Assembly (NCBI GenBank): GCA_943788615.1
Contig: CALSQY010000001.1
Span: forward strand, 1,240,001-1,304,000
Length of the DNA: 64,000 bases
Reading direction: 5' to 3'
From: UBA4465 sp002292365
GTDB lineage: Bacteria > Bacteroidota > Bacteroidia > Cytophagales > Cyclobacteriaceae
The number at the start of each line of letters is the position of its first letter. Positions within the stretch are counted from its first letter, which is position 1. The notes beneath the pieces are model-generated. The model worked only from the letters and a program-made list of their open reading frames with translations, did no database searches and had not been told where the DNA came from. A program made the translations under genes and the position numbers. This document shows positions 45,261 through 54,773 of the stretch, piece by piece.

Positions 45261-46542
45261 TAATGAGTCGGTATATCAGCACCGCCGCACGCTGGGTAAG
45301 TACCTCAAAGGTTGCTAGATCGATGGTTTCATCAGGTGTGTGGGCCCCAGCTCCCATAGCACCCAATCCATCGATACAAGCCACATACTGTGCAACAAAA
45401 GATACGTCTGCTGCGCCACGTTTTGAAGGATCCCATGCTTCTACAGGCCCATGTCCCATATCTATACTGACCTTGCTGAATTTTTTTAAGAGATTTTTAT
45501 TTTCTTGGGTAGGAGGCATGGCAGGATAGCTATCGAAGAACGTTATTTTAGCCGAGGTTTCGGGTAGATTATTTGCTACAATTGCTCGCATTTTTGCCCT
45601 AGTTATTTCTTTTTGTTCTTCTGAAATGAATCTTAGGTCTCCGTCAATGATCACTGATTGTGCCACTACATTGGTTTTTCCAAAGGCATTTCCGGTATTA
45701 CTTGGCTCATCATAATTAATCTCAGTCCCTCCAATAATGATTCCAGGGTTAAATGTGAGATAAGTTTCACCTTTTAAGGTTTCATAGAAATCATTTAATA
45801 TTCTTCCGGATTCAAAAACAGCACCAGCACCGACACCGGGCAAAAATATCCCAGCGGAATGCCTTCTTTTTCCTTTGATTTCAACTTTCCAACCTGAAGA
45901 ACCCCTCCGCGCCAGGGTAACATTATTAAATCCTGTTGAGTTTTCAAATCCTAGGGCAATGTCACTTCGCTGGCCTGCTTCAATCAGATCTCTACGGCTT
46001 ATAGAAATGGGTTTCCCTGTCAATTCTTCATCCCCAGTAAGGGCTACAATAATTTGAGCATCAGTCAATTCCCCTGCTTCATGAAGCGCTTTCAAGGCAA
46101 AAAGTAGAATGACATTACCACCTTTCATATCGTTGGTTCCAGGACCTTTAACGATACCATCTGAGAGTGGTTCCATTTTTTGAAAAGAACTATTTTCAGG
46201 AAATACCGTATCCAAATGACCAATTAATAAAACTCTTTTCCCTTTATTTCCTTTGGTTTCAGCAAATAAATGGCCCGCGCGATTCAGGTTGGACAAATCA
46301 ACCCACTTGGTATCCATCCGTATTTGATCAAATTGACCTTTAAAAAGCATTCCGACCTTTTTGACCCCCTCAATATTCATGGTGCCACTATTGATATTTA
46401 CAGCTTCCTCAAGCAACTCGATGGCCGCATCATTATTTTTATGAACAAGTGAAATTATTTCTTTTTCTTTTTTTGATAGCTTTTGCGCTGGGTTCTCTAA
46501 AAACTGAACGAGTAGAAAGCAAATGATAGTGATGCGAAGCAT
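45253..46542 (-). CDS. Secreted M20-family carboxypeptidase (glutamate carboxypeptidase-like)
   Basis: 429 residues with an N-terminal signal sequence (ITIICFLLVQFL). The di-zinc site is visible: GHLDTVF, GTNDMKGG, the catalytic Glu pair in TGDEELTG, and a late His in GAGAHTPDE. The dimerisation domain sits in the middle (around RRHSAG). Overall it resembles CPG2-type enzymes that cleave C-terminal glutamate or amino acids. In a run with the M24 peptidase gene (26 bp upstream). Confidence 0.9.
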   Translation of the reverse strand: MLRITIICFLLVQFLENPAQKLSKKEKEIISLVHKNNDAAIELLEEAVNINSGTMNIEGVKKVGMLFKGQFDQIRMDTKWVDLSNLNRAGHLFAETKGNKGKRVLLIGHLDTVFPENSSFQKMEPLSDGIVKGPGTNDMKGGNVILLFALKALHEAGELTDAQIIVALTGDEELTGKPISISRRDLIEAGQRSDIALGFENSTGFNNVTLARRGSSGWKVEIKGKRRHSAGIFLPGVGAGAVFESGRILNDFYETLKGETYLTFNPGIIIGGTEINYDEPSNTGNAFGKTNVVAQSVIIDGDLRFISEEQKEITRAKMRAIVANNLPETSAKITFFDSYPAMPPTQENKNLLKKFSKVSIDMGHGPVEAWDPSKRGAADVSFVAQYVACIDGLGAMGAGAHTPDETIDLATFEVLTQRAAVLIYRLINE

Positions 46543-46567
46543 GCGTCTTAATTTTTTAGATAAGTGA

Positions 46568-47920
46568 TCAGTGGTTGGGTGTGAGTATTCTAGGAATGGT
46601 CATTAGTTCTGTCTGTCTACCATCAATGTAACGTACTGCATCACCATCAAAATAGGCATCTTCTTCCAGCATAATTCTGATTTCTTTATTCCATTCTTTT
46701 ATAAAGGAGGCATTGTTGAGTTCTATTGAATAAGCCGTTTGGGGATAAAGTGGATAATCTCCTGCAATAAGAACTCCCTCTTGCTGATCCCACATCCCAA
46801 TGGTGGGACCGGCGGCATGTCCATGATAGCCTATAGGGTGGGTGTAGATCGTAGGTTTTAATCCGATATTTTGAGCTTCAGTGAGAGACTGTTGCAAAAT
46901 TTCATTTCCAGTTCTTCCAGTTTTAAAGTTATTCAATAAAACATCTTGTACTTGATTCCCTTGTGCAAATGCTTTCACTAAAAAATCAGGAGGGTTTGTT
47001 TCACCTGATTTAAGAACGTACGCATGTTGCTGGGTATCTGTATTGAGTCTCAAATAAGTGATTCCAAAATCAACATGAAGTAGATCACCTGGCAAAATAA
47101 TTTCATCTTCTGGTCGATCAGAAAAAGATCTGAGATGCTCAAAAGAGGCCACATCTTTTCTTTGAATAGATACCGAGGGATGAAACCAAGTGGAAAAACC
47201 CGCAGATTTTATTTTGTCCCGATACCACCAGACTACATCATCTGTTGTGGTGATGCCTGGTTGAATCACTTTTTCTGAAAAACCTTCTGCAATGATTTGA
47301 TGAGCCATCCTTACGATATTGGGATATACGATCATTTCGCCTTCCGTTCTAGTTTCAAGCCATCCAATCCCTAGCGACTCTGCACTGATGAGTCTTTTTA
47401 TGTACTTAGCTTCTAAAGTAGAGGTAAGCATGTCATAGTGGGTCGCACTTAAGCCATCTGCATGACCATAAGTGATCGATTTATTGATCCCGATTTTTTT
47501 GGGATCTTTTTCTTTGATCAAAGCAGCCAATGCTTTCCACTGGTCAGGCTGTGTTTCCTTATCCCAAACTTTCCGAAAGAGGTCTCCAACAGCATACCTC
47601 GCCATAGCCATGGTTTCCAATGGTTTTTGATTACCAGGATCATAAATGACTAAAATGGTTGTCCGTCTGGCAGATTGCCATGTGGATGGGAGCATGGTTC
47701 GCAAAATGGGATCTTCATTGTATTCACGTGCAATGATCAACCACATATCGATGCCCGTTCTTTTCATTAAATCTGGGAGTACTGTGGCCATGCGTTCTTT
47801 AAGCCAACGATCGACAATTACTGCCCGCTCCTTCATATCCAATGTTTTGGGCATATAACTGTTTTGGGCGTATAATGTAAAAGAAAGGGTTAGAATCAGG
47901 CTGAAAATTAATACTCTCAT
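46568..47920 (-). CDS. Secreted M24-family Xaa-Pro peptidase-like protein
   Basis: 450 residues with a signal peptide ending near LYAQN. Pita-bread fold with candidate metal residues Asp in LHVDFG, Asp in NTDTQQ, His in IGYHGHAAGP, Glu in SIELNNA and Glu in MLEEDA. The second Asp region departs from the usual motif of active M24 enzymes, so activity is uncertain. First gene of the minus-strand run M24-M20-LOG-transsulfuration. Confidence 0.82.
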   Translation of the reverse strand: MRVLIFSLILTLSFTLYAQNSYMPKTLDMKERAVIVDRWLKERMATVLPDLMKRTGIDMWLIIAREYNEDPILRTMLPSTWQSARRTTILVIYDPGNQKPLETMAMARYAVGDLFRKVWDKETQPDQWKALAALIKEKDPKKIGINKSITYGHADGLSATHYDMLTSTLEAKYIKRLISAESLGIGWLETRTEGEMIVYPNIVRMAHQIIAEGFSEKVIQPGITTTDDVVWWYRDKIKSAGFSTWFHPSVSIQRKDVASFEHLRSFSDRPEDEIILPGDLLHVDFGITYLRLNTDTQQHAYVLKSGETNPPDFLVKAFAQGNQVQDVLLNNFKTGRTGNEILQQSLTEAQNIGLKPTIYTHPIGYHGHAAGPTIGMWDQQEGVLIAGDYPLYPQTAYSIELNNASFIKEWNKEIRIMLEEDAYFDGDAVRYIDGRQTELMTIPRILTPNH

Positions 47921-48339
47921 ATCTGTAGATAAGTTTAAGATGCAGTTAAAATTGTATTATTAATTTCAATTGAAAAAATAAATAACGGCAAAATTGAATT
48001 TAACGTAAGATAAGCTAGGAAAATGATTTTCTTGATTTTTGAAAGGCCTATTTAAAGATCAAAGAACTTTATCACTGAGTATTGAATAGGATCTACTTTT
48101 GGATTTAGTATTAGAGATGGAGATAGTACAGCTCTCTTCATAAATAGCTGACTAACTTCATCACTCTTCTTCGGCATTATCCATTTCAGAAACACCATAA
48201 ATTTTGTTTAAGTAGGGTTCACGAAAATTTCCTCAAATCCTAAAAAAGAAGTATAAATTTTTTATTTAAATAAGTAGATTCAAGGATTCTTTTTAGATAG
48301 GTTTTTTGGCTATTTTTGCAATTTATAGATTGTATAAAT
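47921..48339. other. Gene-free interval with a cbs promoter at its right end
   Basis: About 420 bp between two divergent genes. Besides the box at 48311-48318 I see no convincing RNA gene or conserved reading frame. A 41-codon minus-strand frame at 48052-48177 has no supporting features. Confidence 0.5.
48311..48318 (+). promoter_or_regulatory. TAnnTTTG box for the cystathionine beta-synthase gene
   Basis: TATTTTTG lies 21 nt before the ATG at 48340 and matches the -7 consensus. It overlaps the longer in-frame start at 48316, which argues for 48340 as the true start. Confidence 0.4.
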
Positions 48340-49713
48340 ATGAAATACTATAACAGTATTGTGGATACTATTGGTAAGACGCCACTGGTAAAGTTGCATC
48401 ACGTGTCCAAGGGTGTTCAAGGTACGATTCTTGTGAAAGTTGAATATTTTAATCCGGGTAATTCAATAAAGGATCGAATTGCAGTCAAAATGATTGAAAA
48501 TGCCGAGAAAGAGGGGCTCTTAAGGCCAGGAGGTACCATTATTGAAGGAACTTCGGGAAATACGGGTATGGGCTTGGCGTTAGTGGCGCAATCAAAAGGT
48601 TACAAATGTATTTTTACCTTAGCAGATAAGCAATCTCAAGAAAAAATAGATATTTTAAGGGCTGTGGGTGCAGAAGTTATTGTTTGCCCCACTAATGTTG
48701 AGCCTTCAGATCCACGTTCTTACTATTCGGTTGCTAAAAAATTAAATAAAGAAATTACCAATTCTTTTTATCCGAATCAATATGATAATCCCGGAAACTG
48801 GACGGCCCATTACGAAACAACGGGTCCAGAAATATGGTTGGATACTATGGGTAAAGTTACGGTCTATGCTGCGGGTATGGGTACCGGAGGAACGATCAGT
48901 GGGACTTCAAAATATTTGAAAGAACAAAACCCATCTATAACTACCTTAGGTATCGACTCATACGGCTCCGTTTTCAAAAAATTTAAGGAAACAGGAACCT
49001 TTGACGAAAGTGAGATTTATCCCTATTTAACTGAAGGTATCGGAGAAGATATTTTACCTGAGAACGTAGATTTTGGCATGGTAGATCAAATTGTTAAGGT
49101 GACCGATAAAGATGCTGCGATTATGACCAGGAGATTGGCTAGAGAAGAAGGATTGTTTGTAGGATGGTCGTGCGGTTCTGCTGCTTTTGGAGCCATAGAA
49201 TGGGCCAAAACTAATCTTAAAGAAAACGAAGTCATGGTGATTATTTTACCCGATCATGGCACCAGATACTTAGGTAAAATATATAATGATAACTGGATGA
49301 AGGATCATGGATTCATTGAGTCAAGAAAATTTGCCTCTGCCAAGGATATAATTAAGAATAGAGATTATCCTGTAACTCTCTCAACGATTGATAAAAACAT
49401 TACTGTAGGAGAAGCCATTGTTCAGATGAATGAGAAAGGAATTGATCAAATACCTGTGACTGAAAATGGGGACTTTGTGGGAAGCCTGATTGACTCAAAA
49501 GTTCTAAAGCAATTAATTGAGAATCCAGATATCAAGAACAAACCCGTTGCGCAGGTGATGGATCCCTCTTTTCAGTTTGTGTCGATGAATAATACTTTAG
49601 ATGTATTATCATCATTAATTTCAAAGGAAAATAGAGCACTTCTGATAAGAGATGAATTGCAAAAAGTCCATATCATTACACAAAGTGATTTATTAATGGC
49701 TATGAGTCATTAA
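48340..49713 (+). CDS. Cystathionine beta-synthase with C-terminal CBS domains
   Basis: 457 residues. The PLP domain (1-320) shows the Schiff-base lysine in SIKDRIAVKM, the phosphate loop EGTSGNTGMG and the glycine loop GMGTGGTISG. Residues 330-455 are two CBS domains (VGEAIVQMNEKGIDQIPV and VMDPSFQFV), the architecture of cystathionine beta-synthase rather than plain cysteine synthase. With the gamma-lyase-like gene at 43.5 kb it completes reverse transsulfuration from homocysteine to cysteine. No haem-binding N-terminal domain is present. Confidence 0.92.
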   Translation: MKYYNSIVDTIGKTPLVKLHHVSKGVQGTILVKVEYFNPGNSIKDRIAVKMIENAEKEGLLRPGGTIIEGTSGNTGMGLALVAQSKGYKCIFTLADKQSQEKIDILRAVGAEVIVCPTNVEPSDPRSYYSVAKKLNKEITNSFYPNQYDNPGNWTAHYETTGPEIWLDTMGKVTVYAAGMGTGGTISGTSKYLKEQNPSITTLGIDSYGSVFKKFKETGTFDESEIYPYLTEGIGEDILPENVDFGMVDQIVKVTDKDAAIMTRRLAREEGLFVGWSCGSAAFGAIEWAKTNLKENEVMVIILPDHGTRYLGKIYNDNWMKDHGFIESRKFASAKDIIKNRDYPVTLSTIDKNITVGEAIVQMNEKGIDQIPVTENGDFVGSLIDSKVLKQLIENPDIKNKPVAQVMDPSFQFVSMNNTLDVLSSLISKENRALLIRDELQKVHIITQSDLLMAMSH

Positions 49714-49742
49714 GCTGATTGGAAGTACTTAAAGTGATGATC

Positions 49743-52700
49743 ATGTTTAGAAAATTTTTATTCATTTTCTTATTTATATCTATACCTTTTTTGTCTGGTG
49801 CACAATTGAGAATAAATGAATTTATGGCCTCTAATCTAAGTGGTATTGAAGATCCTATGTTGGGTCAAACTGGTGATTGGATTGAGCTATATAACGCAGG
49901 AACAACGCCTCTTAATTTGTCTGGTTATTATCTTACAGATAACTTAAATAAACCAGATAAATGGTCATTGCCAGCAGGTACCGTGATTGAGGCAGGTAGC
50001 TATTTATTGTTTTGGGCTGATGGGGAAGCCGTTGCTGATCATACCAATTTTAAACTTTCTGCCAGCGGAGAATCCATAGGCGTTTTCAACGCTGAACTTG
50101 ATGTCGTTGATTCCATTACTTATCCGAAACAGCGATCAGATATTTCTTACGGTAGGAATGATGAAGAATGGGTATTCTTTGAAATTCCAACGCCCGGAGC
50201 CCAAAATGAAGCCATCTTTTATTCGGATTATGTAATGAGTGTACCTTCTTTCTCAAAGCCGGGAGGCCTCATGGAGGGTGCCCAATCGATCGAATTAAGT
50301 ACAGATTTTGGAGGAGATATTAGATATACCCTTGATGGATCATGGCCTGATGACAGTTCATTCCTTTATTCAGCGCCTATCTCTTTTCAAGAAAACACGA
50401 TTATCAGGGCAGCCATCTTTAAGGTCAATCAGCTTCCAGGACCAGTGCAAACACATTCTTATTTTGTAGATCCAGAATTCTATGAAAATGAGTTACCTAT
50501 CATCTCAATAACAGGAGATCCAGACGATTTTTGGGATACATACAAGGGGATTTATGTACAAGATTTTAAGCCTGACTGGGAAATCCCCATCAATATTGAG
50601 TTTTTCGAGAATTTTGGAGAAGATCGGGCTTCTTTTAATGAATTGGCAGGAACTAAAATTAATGGATTGATGTCCTGGCAGCTACCTCAAAAAATGCTGG
50701 GCATCTATTTTAAAAATAAATATGGCATCAATAGTTTAGATTATCAACTCTTTAGAGATCGGTCACGCAATGAGTTTGAAAATTTCGCTTTGCGTGCAAG
50801 TGGGAGTGATTGGGGTCAGGCATTTTTACGTGATCCTTTAAGCGCTAGAATAGCTGAGGGCAATATGAAGCTTGCAAAAAGCGGTTATCGTCCTGTAATT
50901 CTTACCATTAATGGGGAATATATGGGGATTCATAATATGAGATCTAAAATTAATAGTTCATTTATTTCACAAAAAATAGATCTTTCATATAATGAGTTCG
51001 ATATGGTTGAGCATGGAGACTATGCTGAAGTGGGTGATTTAATTGCTTATAACCATTTATTGGAAGTTTTGAGTAAAGACCTTTCTGTTCAATCCAATTT
51101 TGATCAAGTCGAAGACCTTGTCAATATTGAGAACTATGCTGATTATGTCATCATGCAGATGTTCTTGGTAAATATATCTTTTAATCACAATGTCATGGCA
51201 TGGAAGCCCAAATCAAATGGGAAATGGGAATTTATTTTGGCAGATTTCGATCGTGGTTTTCAAAATCAACATTTTTTAATAGAATGGTTTATTGAAGAAA
51301 ATAATCTACTAATAGATCGCATGCTCAAAAATGATGGATTTAAAACGTATTTTTTTAAAAGATTCGCAGATCATTTGTATACTACGTTTAATTCAGAGAG
51401 AATAAGTGAAATTGTGGCTAATTACAAGAAGGCCATTGACAAAGAAATGCCCAAACATATTGAAAAATGGAGGGGTACACGTTCTGATTATTACGGAGAG
51501 GCTTTGTCTTCCTATGAGATATGGATTAAAGAAGTAGAAGATTTAAACAAGTTTGTGGTTGAGAGAAGGGAGAACGTTTGGGCAGATTTTGAGAATTATG
51601 GATTTAATGCCCGTATTGAATTAGGCATTGGTGTGTATCCGGAGGATGCTGGGCAAGTTACGCTAAACGGCTTGCCTGTAGAAACCAACGAAGCCCTTTC
51701 TCGATATCTCGAAAATGAAGCTTTTAATTTAGAAGCCACCTCCCAATTGGGTTTTGAATTTGTAGGATGGTCGCATACACCGGGGGGAGCCACTATCGAT
51801 GTTAAAACTAATATTGAGGTGATTGCTAGAGAAAATGTCAATTATTATGCCGTGTTTGAGGCCAATGAAGTTTGTTTGATACCCTCATTGATAGACGGCA
51901 CTACAGTGCTCAATAAAGAATGTAGTCCATACTTCATGAATACAGACGTATGGATAAAAGAAGCGGCTGTTTTGATGATTGAGCCGGGCGTGGAGATACG
52001 CATTGCAGAGGGTGTTAATTTCATCGTTAATGGAGCAATCATTGCCGAGGGAAATCAGGAAGAAGGGATTGTCTTTAAGGGCTTGGTAGATCAAGAGGCC
52101 TGGGGAGCTATTACTTTACTTAATTCTTCGGATACTTCTATTTTTAATTTTGTGACGATTAAAGATGCTTCTATAGGATCGATCCCTCCCCGAGACAAGG
52201 GAGCCTTGTCTTTATTTAAAGCCAATGCTAAGCTTAATCACTTCAACATTACCGAGGTTTATAACAATCCTATTTTTGCGCAGTATTCATGGGTCTCTTT
52301 GGACAATAGTATTTTACAATCTAAAATCACAGGTGATTTAATTAATGTTAAGTACGGTAATAGTTTTATTCAAAATACGACCTTTATAGGGAATTCGCAA
52401 CCTGATACGGACGGTATTGACTACGATGCAATTAATGATGGAGAAATTAAGAATTGTCATTTTTATGATTTTATGGGATCTAATAGCGATGGTATTGATA
52501 TTGGAGAAGGCTGTAAAAACATTAAAATTGACAGCGTGATCATTTATAATATTACTGACAAAGGTATTTCTGTAGGTCAAAAGTCTAGCGTTTCCATAAA
52601 TCATGCTCTCATCTTTAATACAGGAATAGGAGTCGCGGTTAAGGATTCTAGCTGGGCGAGAATTGAAAATAGCACTTTTTACAATAACCGTCAGGGTGTG

Positions 52701-53672
52701 GCAAGTTATGAGAAAAATCCAGGTATAGGAGGAGGAAATATGGTAGTCAATCAGAGCATTATTTCTAATTCGGCAAATACACCTTTTTTGGTAGATGTAT
52801 TTTCTACTTTAGTCATCAATAATAGTATTTCAGATACCGATGTAATGCCGGGTAATGATAACAGCCTAACCAATCCCCAATTTAAAGCTCCTGGAGATCA
52901 CGATTTTAGTTTGATGCCCAGCTCTCCTGCGCTGCTAGATAATCCAACGGATGATCGAATTGGGGCACCGAATTATGTGGTTGATGCGTTGAAGAATATT
53001 CTAATGGTACAAATCTATAACGATACTACAGGAATAGGTAAACCAGAATTTATTGCTTTATTTAATCCAAACTTGGTGCCAGTTGATTTGAATGGCTATC
53101 AATTTACAGATGGTATAACACATATTATCCAGGAAGCTCCCTTGCTTGAACCTCAGGATACTATGTGGATTTCTGCACTTGAATCAGGGTTGTACTGGCC
53201 GAGCACAGTCAATGTCCAAGCTTGGTCGTCTGGTAAGTTGGCGGACAATGGGGAAAAAATTACTTTAGAAAATAGCTACGGTATCGTGATAGACCATGTG
53301 AATTTAAGGTCTAACAACGGATGGCCTGTCTATGAAAATGAAAGAATATTATCTCTCAAAGAGGTGTCAATGGACAATCATATTGGGTCGAATTGGTACT
53401 ATATAGAAAATAAAGCGGAGGTCATAGCTGGTTTTTCTACAATTGGTATTTCTCATATATATCCAAATCCTGCCAGAGATTGGGTAGAAATCCTTTTAAC
53501 ATCATCTGAACCCATTAAAATCGTCATTTATTCATTAGATGGTGCAATAGTAGATGTCAAATTCACTCAGAAAGCTGATAAGGGTGAGGTACGCGTTCCG
53601 TTAACTGGATATCCAAAAGGACTCTTAATATTTCAAATAGGTAATGAATACCGCCGGATCATTCATCGTTAA
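49743..53672 (+). CDS. Giant secreted CotH-kinase mosaic protein with T9SS sorting domain
   Basis: About 1309 residues. Rough order: signal peptide (FLFIFLFISIPF), lamin-tail domain (20-140, INEFMASN), chitobiase C-terminal-like domain (160-250, IRYTLDGSWP), a CotH-like spore-coat kinase domain (265-620, with DFDRGF), a B-repeat-like segment (640-705), a right-handed beta-helix region (720-1080), a second lamin-tail-like domain (1095-1220), and a C-terminal type IX sorting domain (YPNPARDWVEI to the end). I choose an ATG near the signal peptide; two earlier in-frame ATGs (49719, 49737) exist. It should be exported by T9SS and anchored or released at the surface. Substrate unknown. Confidence 0.85.
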   Translation: MFRKFLFIFLFISIPFLSGAQLRINEFMASNLSGIEDPMLGQTGDWIELYNAGTTPLNLSGYYLTDNLNKPDKWSLPAGTVIEAGSYLLFWADGEAVADHTNFKLSASGESIGVFNAELDVVDSITYPKQRSDISYGRNDEEWVFFEIPTPGAQNEAIFYSDYVMSVPSFSKPGGLMEGAQSIELSTDFGGDIRYTLDGSWPDDSSFLYSAPISFQENTIIRAAIFKVNQLPGPVQTHSYFVDPEFYENELPIISITGDPDDFWDTYKGIYVQDFKPDWEIPINIEFFENFGEDRASFNELAGTKINGLMSWQLPQKMLGIYFKNKYGINSLDYQLFRDRSRNEFENFALRASGSDWGQAFLRDPLSARIAEGNMKLAKSGYRPVILTINGEYMGIHNMRSKINSSFISQKIDLSYNEFDMVEHGDYAEVGDLIAYNHLLEVLSKDLSVQSNFDQVEDLVNIENYADYVIMQMFLVNISFNHNVMAWKPKSNGKWEFILADFDRGFQNQHFLIEWFIEENNLLIDRMLKNDGFKTYFFKRFADHLYTTFNSERISEIVANYKKAIDKEMPKHIEKWRGTRSDYYGEALSSYEIWIKEVEDLNKFVVERRENVWADFENYGFNARIELGIGVYPEDAGQVTLNGLPVETNEALSRYLENEAFNLEATSQLGFEFVGWSHTPGGATIDVKTNIEVIARENVNYYAVFEANEVCLIPSLIDGTTVLNKECSPYFMNTDVWIKEAAVLMIEPGVEIRIAEGVNFIVNGAIIAEGNQEEGIVFKGLVDQEAWGAITLLNSSDTSIFNFVTIKDASIGSIPPRDKGALSLFKANAKLNHFNITEVYNNPIFAQYSWVSLDNSILQSKITGDLINVKYGNSFIQNTTFIGNSQPDTDGIDYDAINDGEIKNCHFYDFMGSNSDGIDIGEGCKNIKIDSVIIYNITDKGISVGQKSSVSINHALIFNTGIGVAVKDSSWARIENSTFYNNRQGVASYEKNPGIGGGNMVVNQSIISNSANTPFLVDVFSTLVINNSISDTDVMPGNDNSLTNPQFKAPGDHDFSLMPSSPALLDNPTDDRIGAPNYVVDALKNILMVQIYNDTTGIGKPEFIALFNPNLVPVDLNGYQFTDGITHIIQEAPLLEPQDTMWISALESGLYWPSTVNVQAWSSGKLADNGEKITLENSYGIVIDHVNLRSNNGWPVYENERILSLKEVSMDNHIGSNWYYIENKAEVIAGFSTIGISHIYPNPARDWVEILLTSSEPIKIVIYSLDGAIVDVKFTQKADKGEVRVPLTGYPKGLLIFQIGNEYRRIIHR

Positions 53673-53709
53673 TCCATAGTTTTTTTACCTTCTCATTTAT
53701 CAATTAAAC

Positions 53710-53740
53710 TTGTATCTAATGGGAATCATGTTTACATTTG
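53710..53740 (+). promoter_or_regulatory. Promoter for murI
   Basis: TTG at 53710-53712 and TACATTTG at 53733-53740 are 20 nt apart, an excellent match to the Bacteroidota -33/-7 consensus. Transcription would start near 53747, about 60 nt before the murI ATG. Confidence 0.6.
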
Positions 53741-53772
53741 ATAAAAATAAATTTCTAACTCTTTGCTTGCAT

Positions 53773-53806
53773 AAGAGGCCATTTTATAAGTGGCCTCTTT
53801 CTTTTT
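53773..53806 (+). terminator. Hairpin with T-tract directly before murI (terminator or leader structure)
   Basis: AAGAGGCCA (53773-53781) and TGGCCTCTT (53791-53799) form a perfect 9-bp stem with a 9-nt loop, followed by a T-rich tract. By form it is a terminator, probably for the upstream CotH gene, but it lies between a good murI promoter and the murI start, so it would also be in the murI leader. Confidence 0.65.
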
Positions 53807-53809
53807 AAA

Positions 53810-54649
53810 ATGAATGAAGCAGGACCTATTGGTGTTTTTGACTCGGGATATGGTGGTTTGACTGTCCTCAAAGAACTAGTCAAAAACCTTCCCAAACACG
53901 ATTTTCTGTATCTTGGAGATAATGCGCGTGCCCCCTATGGACCGCGGTCTTTTGAGCGTATTTATGAATTCACCCTCGAAGGGGTAAAACATTTGTTTGA
54001 TCAAGGTTGTTCTCTTGTTGTTTTAGCCTGTAATACAGCTTCTGCAGAGGCCTTAAGAACTATTCAGCAGAAAGACCTGCCATATTTGGGAGCCCATAAA
54101 AGAGTATTGGGAGTTCTGCGGCCAACTACAGAAAGTGTTTTAGATTATACCCAAACGAAAGAGATTGGTATTTTAGGGACCCATGGAACGATTCGATCTA
54201 AGTCTTACCTAATCGAAATTAAAAAATTCTTTCCGCAAATTCAAGTACATCAACAGGCCTGTCCCATGTGGGTACCCTTGGTTGAAAATGGAGAGTTATT
54301 GGGTACAGGAGCAGCCTATTTTGTGGAAAAAGAAATTCAATCTTTATTACAAAATGGGCCAAGTATAGATGCTATTTTTCTTGCGTGCACCCATTATCCG
54401 TTGCTGTATAATTTGATTCGTAGTAGAGTACCAGAACACATAAACATCTATGGTCAAGCTGAGATGGTGGGTCCAAAATTGGCAACTTATTTATCGAGGC
54501 ATCCTGAAATGGACATAAAATGTCTCAAAAATAGCAAAGTGAGTTTTAGAACAACGGATGACCCTGAAAATTTTGAAAGTCATGCGCAATTATTTTATGG
54601 TCAAACCCTTCATGCACAACGAGTAATTTTAGGCATTAAAGAAAGCTAA
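53810..54649 (+). CDS. murI: Glutamate racemase
   Basis: 279 residues; makes D-glutamate for peptidoglycan. The two catalytic cysteines are in LACNTASAEAL and LACTHYPLL, and the N-terminal PIGVFDSGYGGLTVL is typical, which fixes the start at 53810. Single gene followed by a promoter-like box and nuoH. Confidence 0.96.
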   Translation: MNEAGPIGVFDSGYGGLTVLKELVKNLPKHDFLYLGDNARAPYGPRSFERIYEFTLEGVKHLFDQGCSLVVLACNTASAEALRTIQQKDLPYLGAHKRVLGVLRPTTESVLDYTQTKEIGILGTHGTIRSKSYLIEIKKFFPQIQVHQQACPMWVPLVENGELLGTGAAYFVEKEIQSLLQNGPSIDAIFLACTHYPLLYNLIRSRVPEHINIYGQAEMVGPKLATYLSRHPEMDIKCLKNSKVSFRTTDDPENFESHAQLFYGQTLHAQRVILGIKES

Positions 54650-54743
54650 ATGATCCAAAGTAACCATTTTAATTGAAAATTATGCGGGCCGAACTACTCC
54701 TTAATTATAGCCTAAATTTAATAAAATTTGATAGTCATAATGC

Positions 54744-54751
54744 TATCTTTG
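54744..54751 (+). promoter_or_regulatory. TAnnTTTG box for the nuoH-N operon
   Basis: TATCTTTG lies 22 nt before the nuoH GTG and matches the -7 box. A TTTG exists upstream but at only 13 nt. It suggests that the nuoH-N block has its own transcript independent of murI. Confidence 0.4.
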
Positions 54752-54773
54752 TAGTGAATTAAAAGGTTTCTCC

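Noticed and set aside
48052..48177. 41-codon minus-strand frame in the interval upstream of the cystathionine beta-synthase gene
   Set aside because: No promoter, overlap or recognisable motif supports it; in AT-rich spacer DNA such frames arise by chance.
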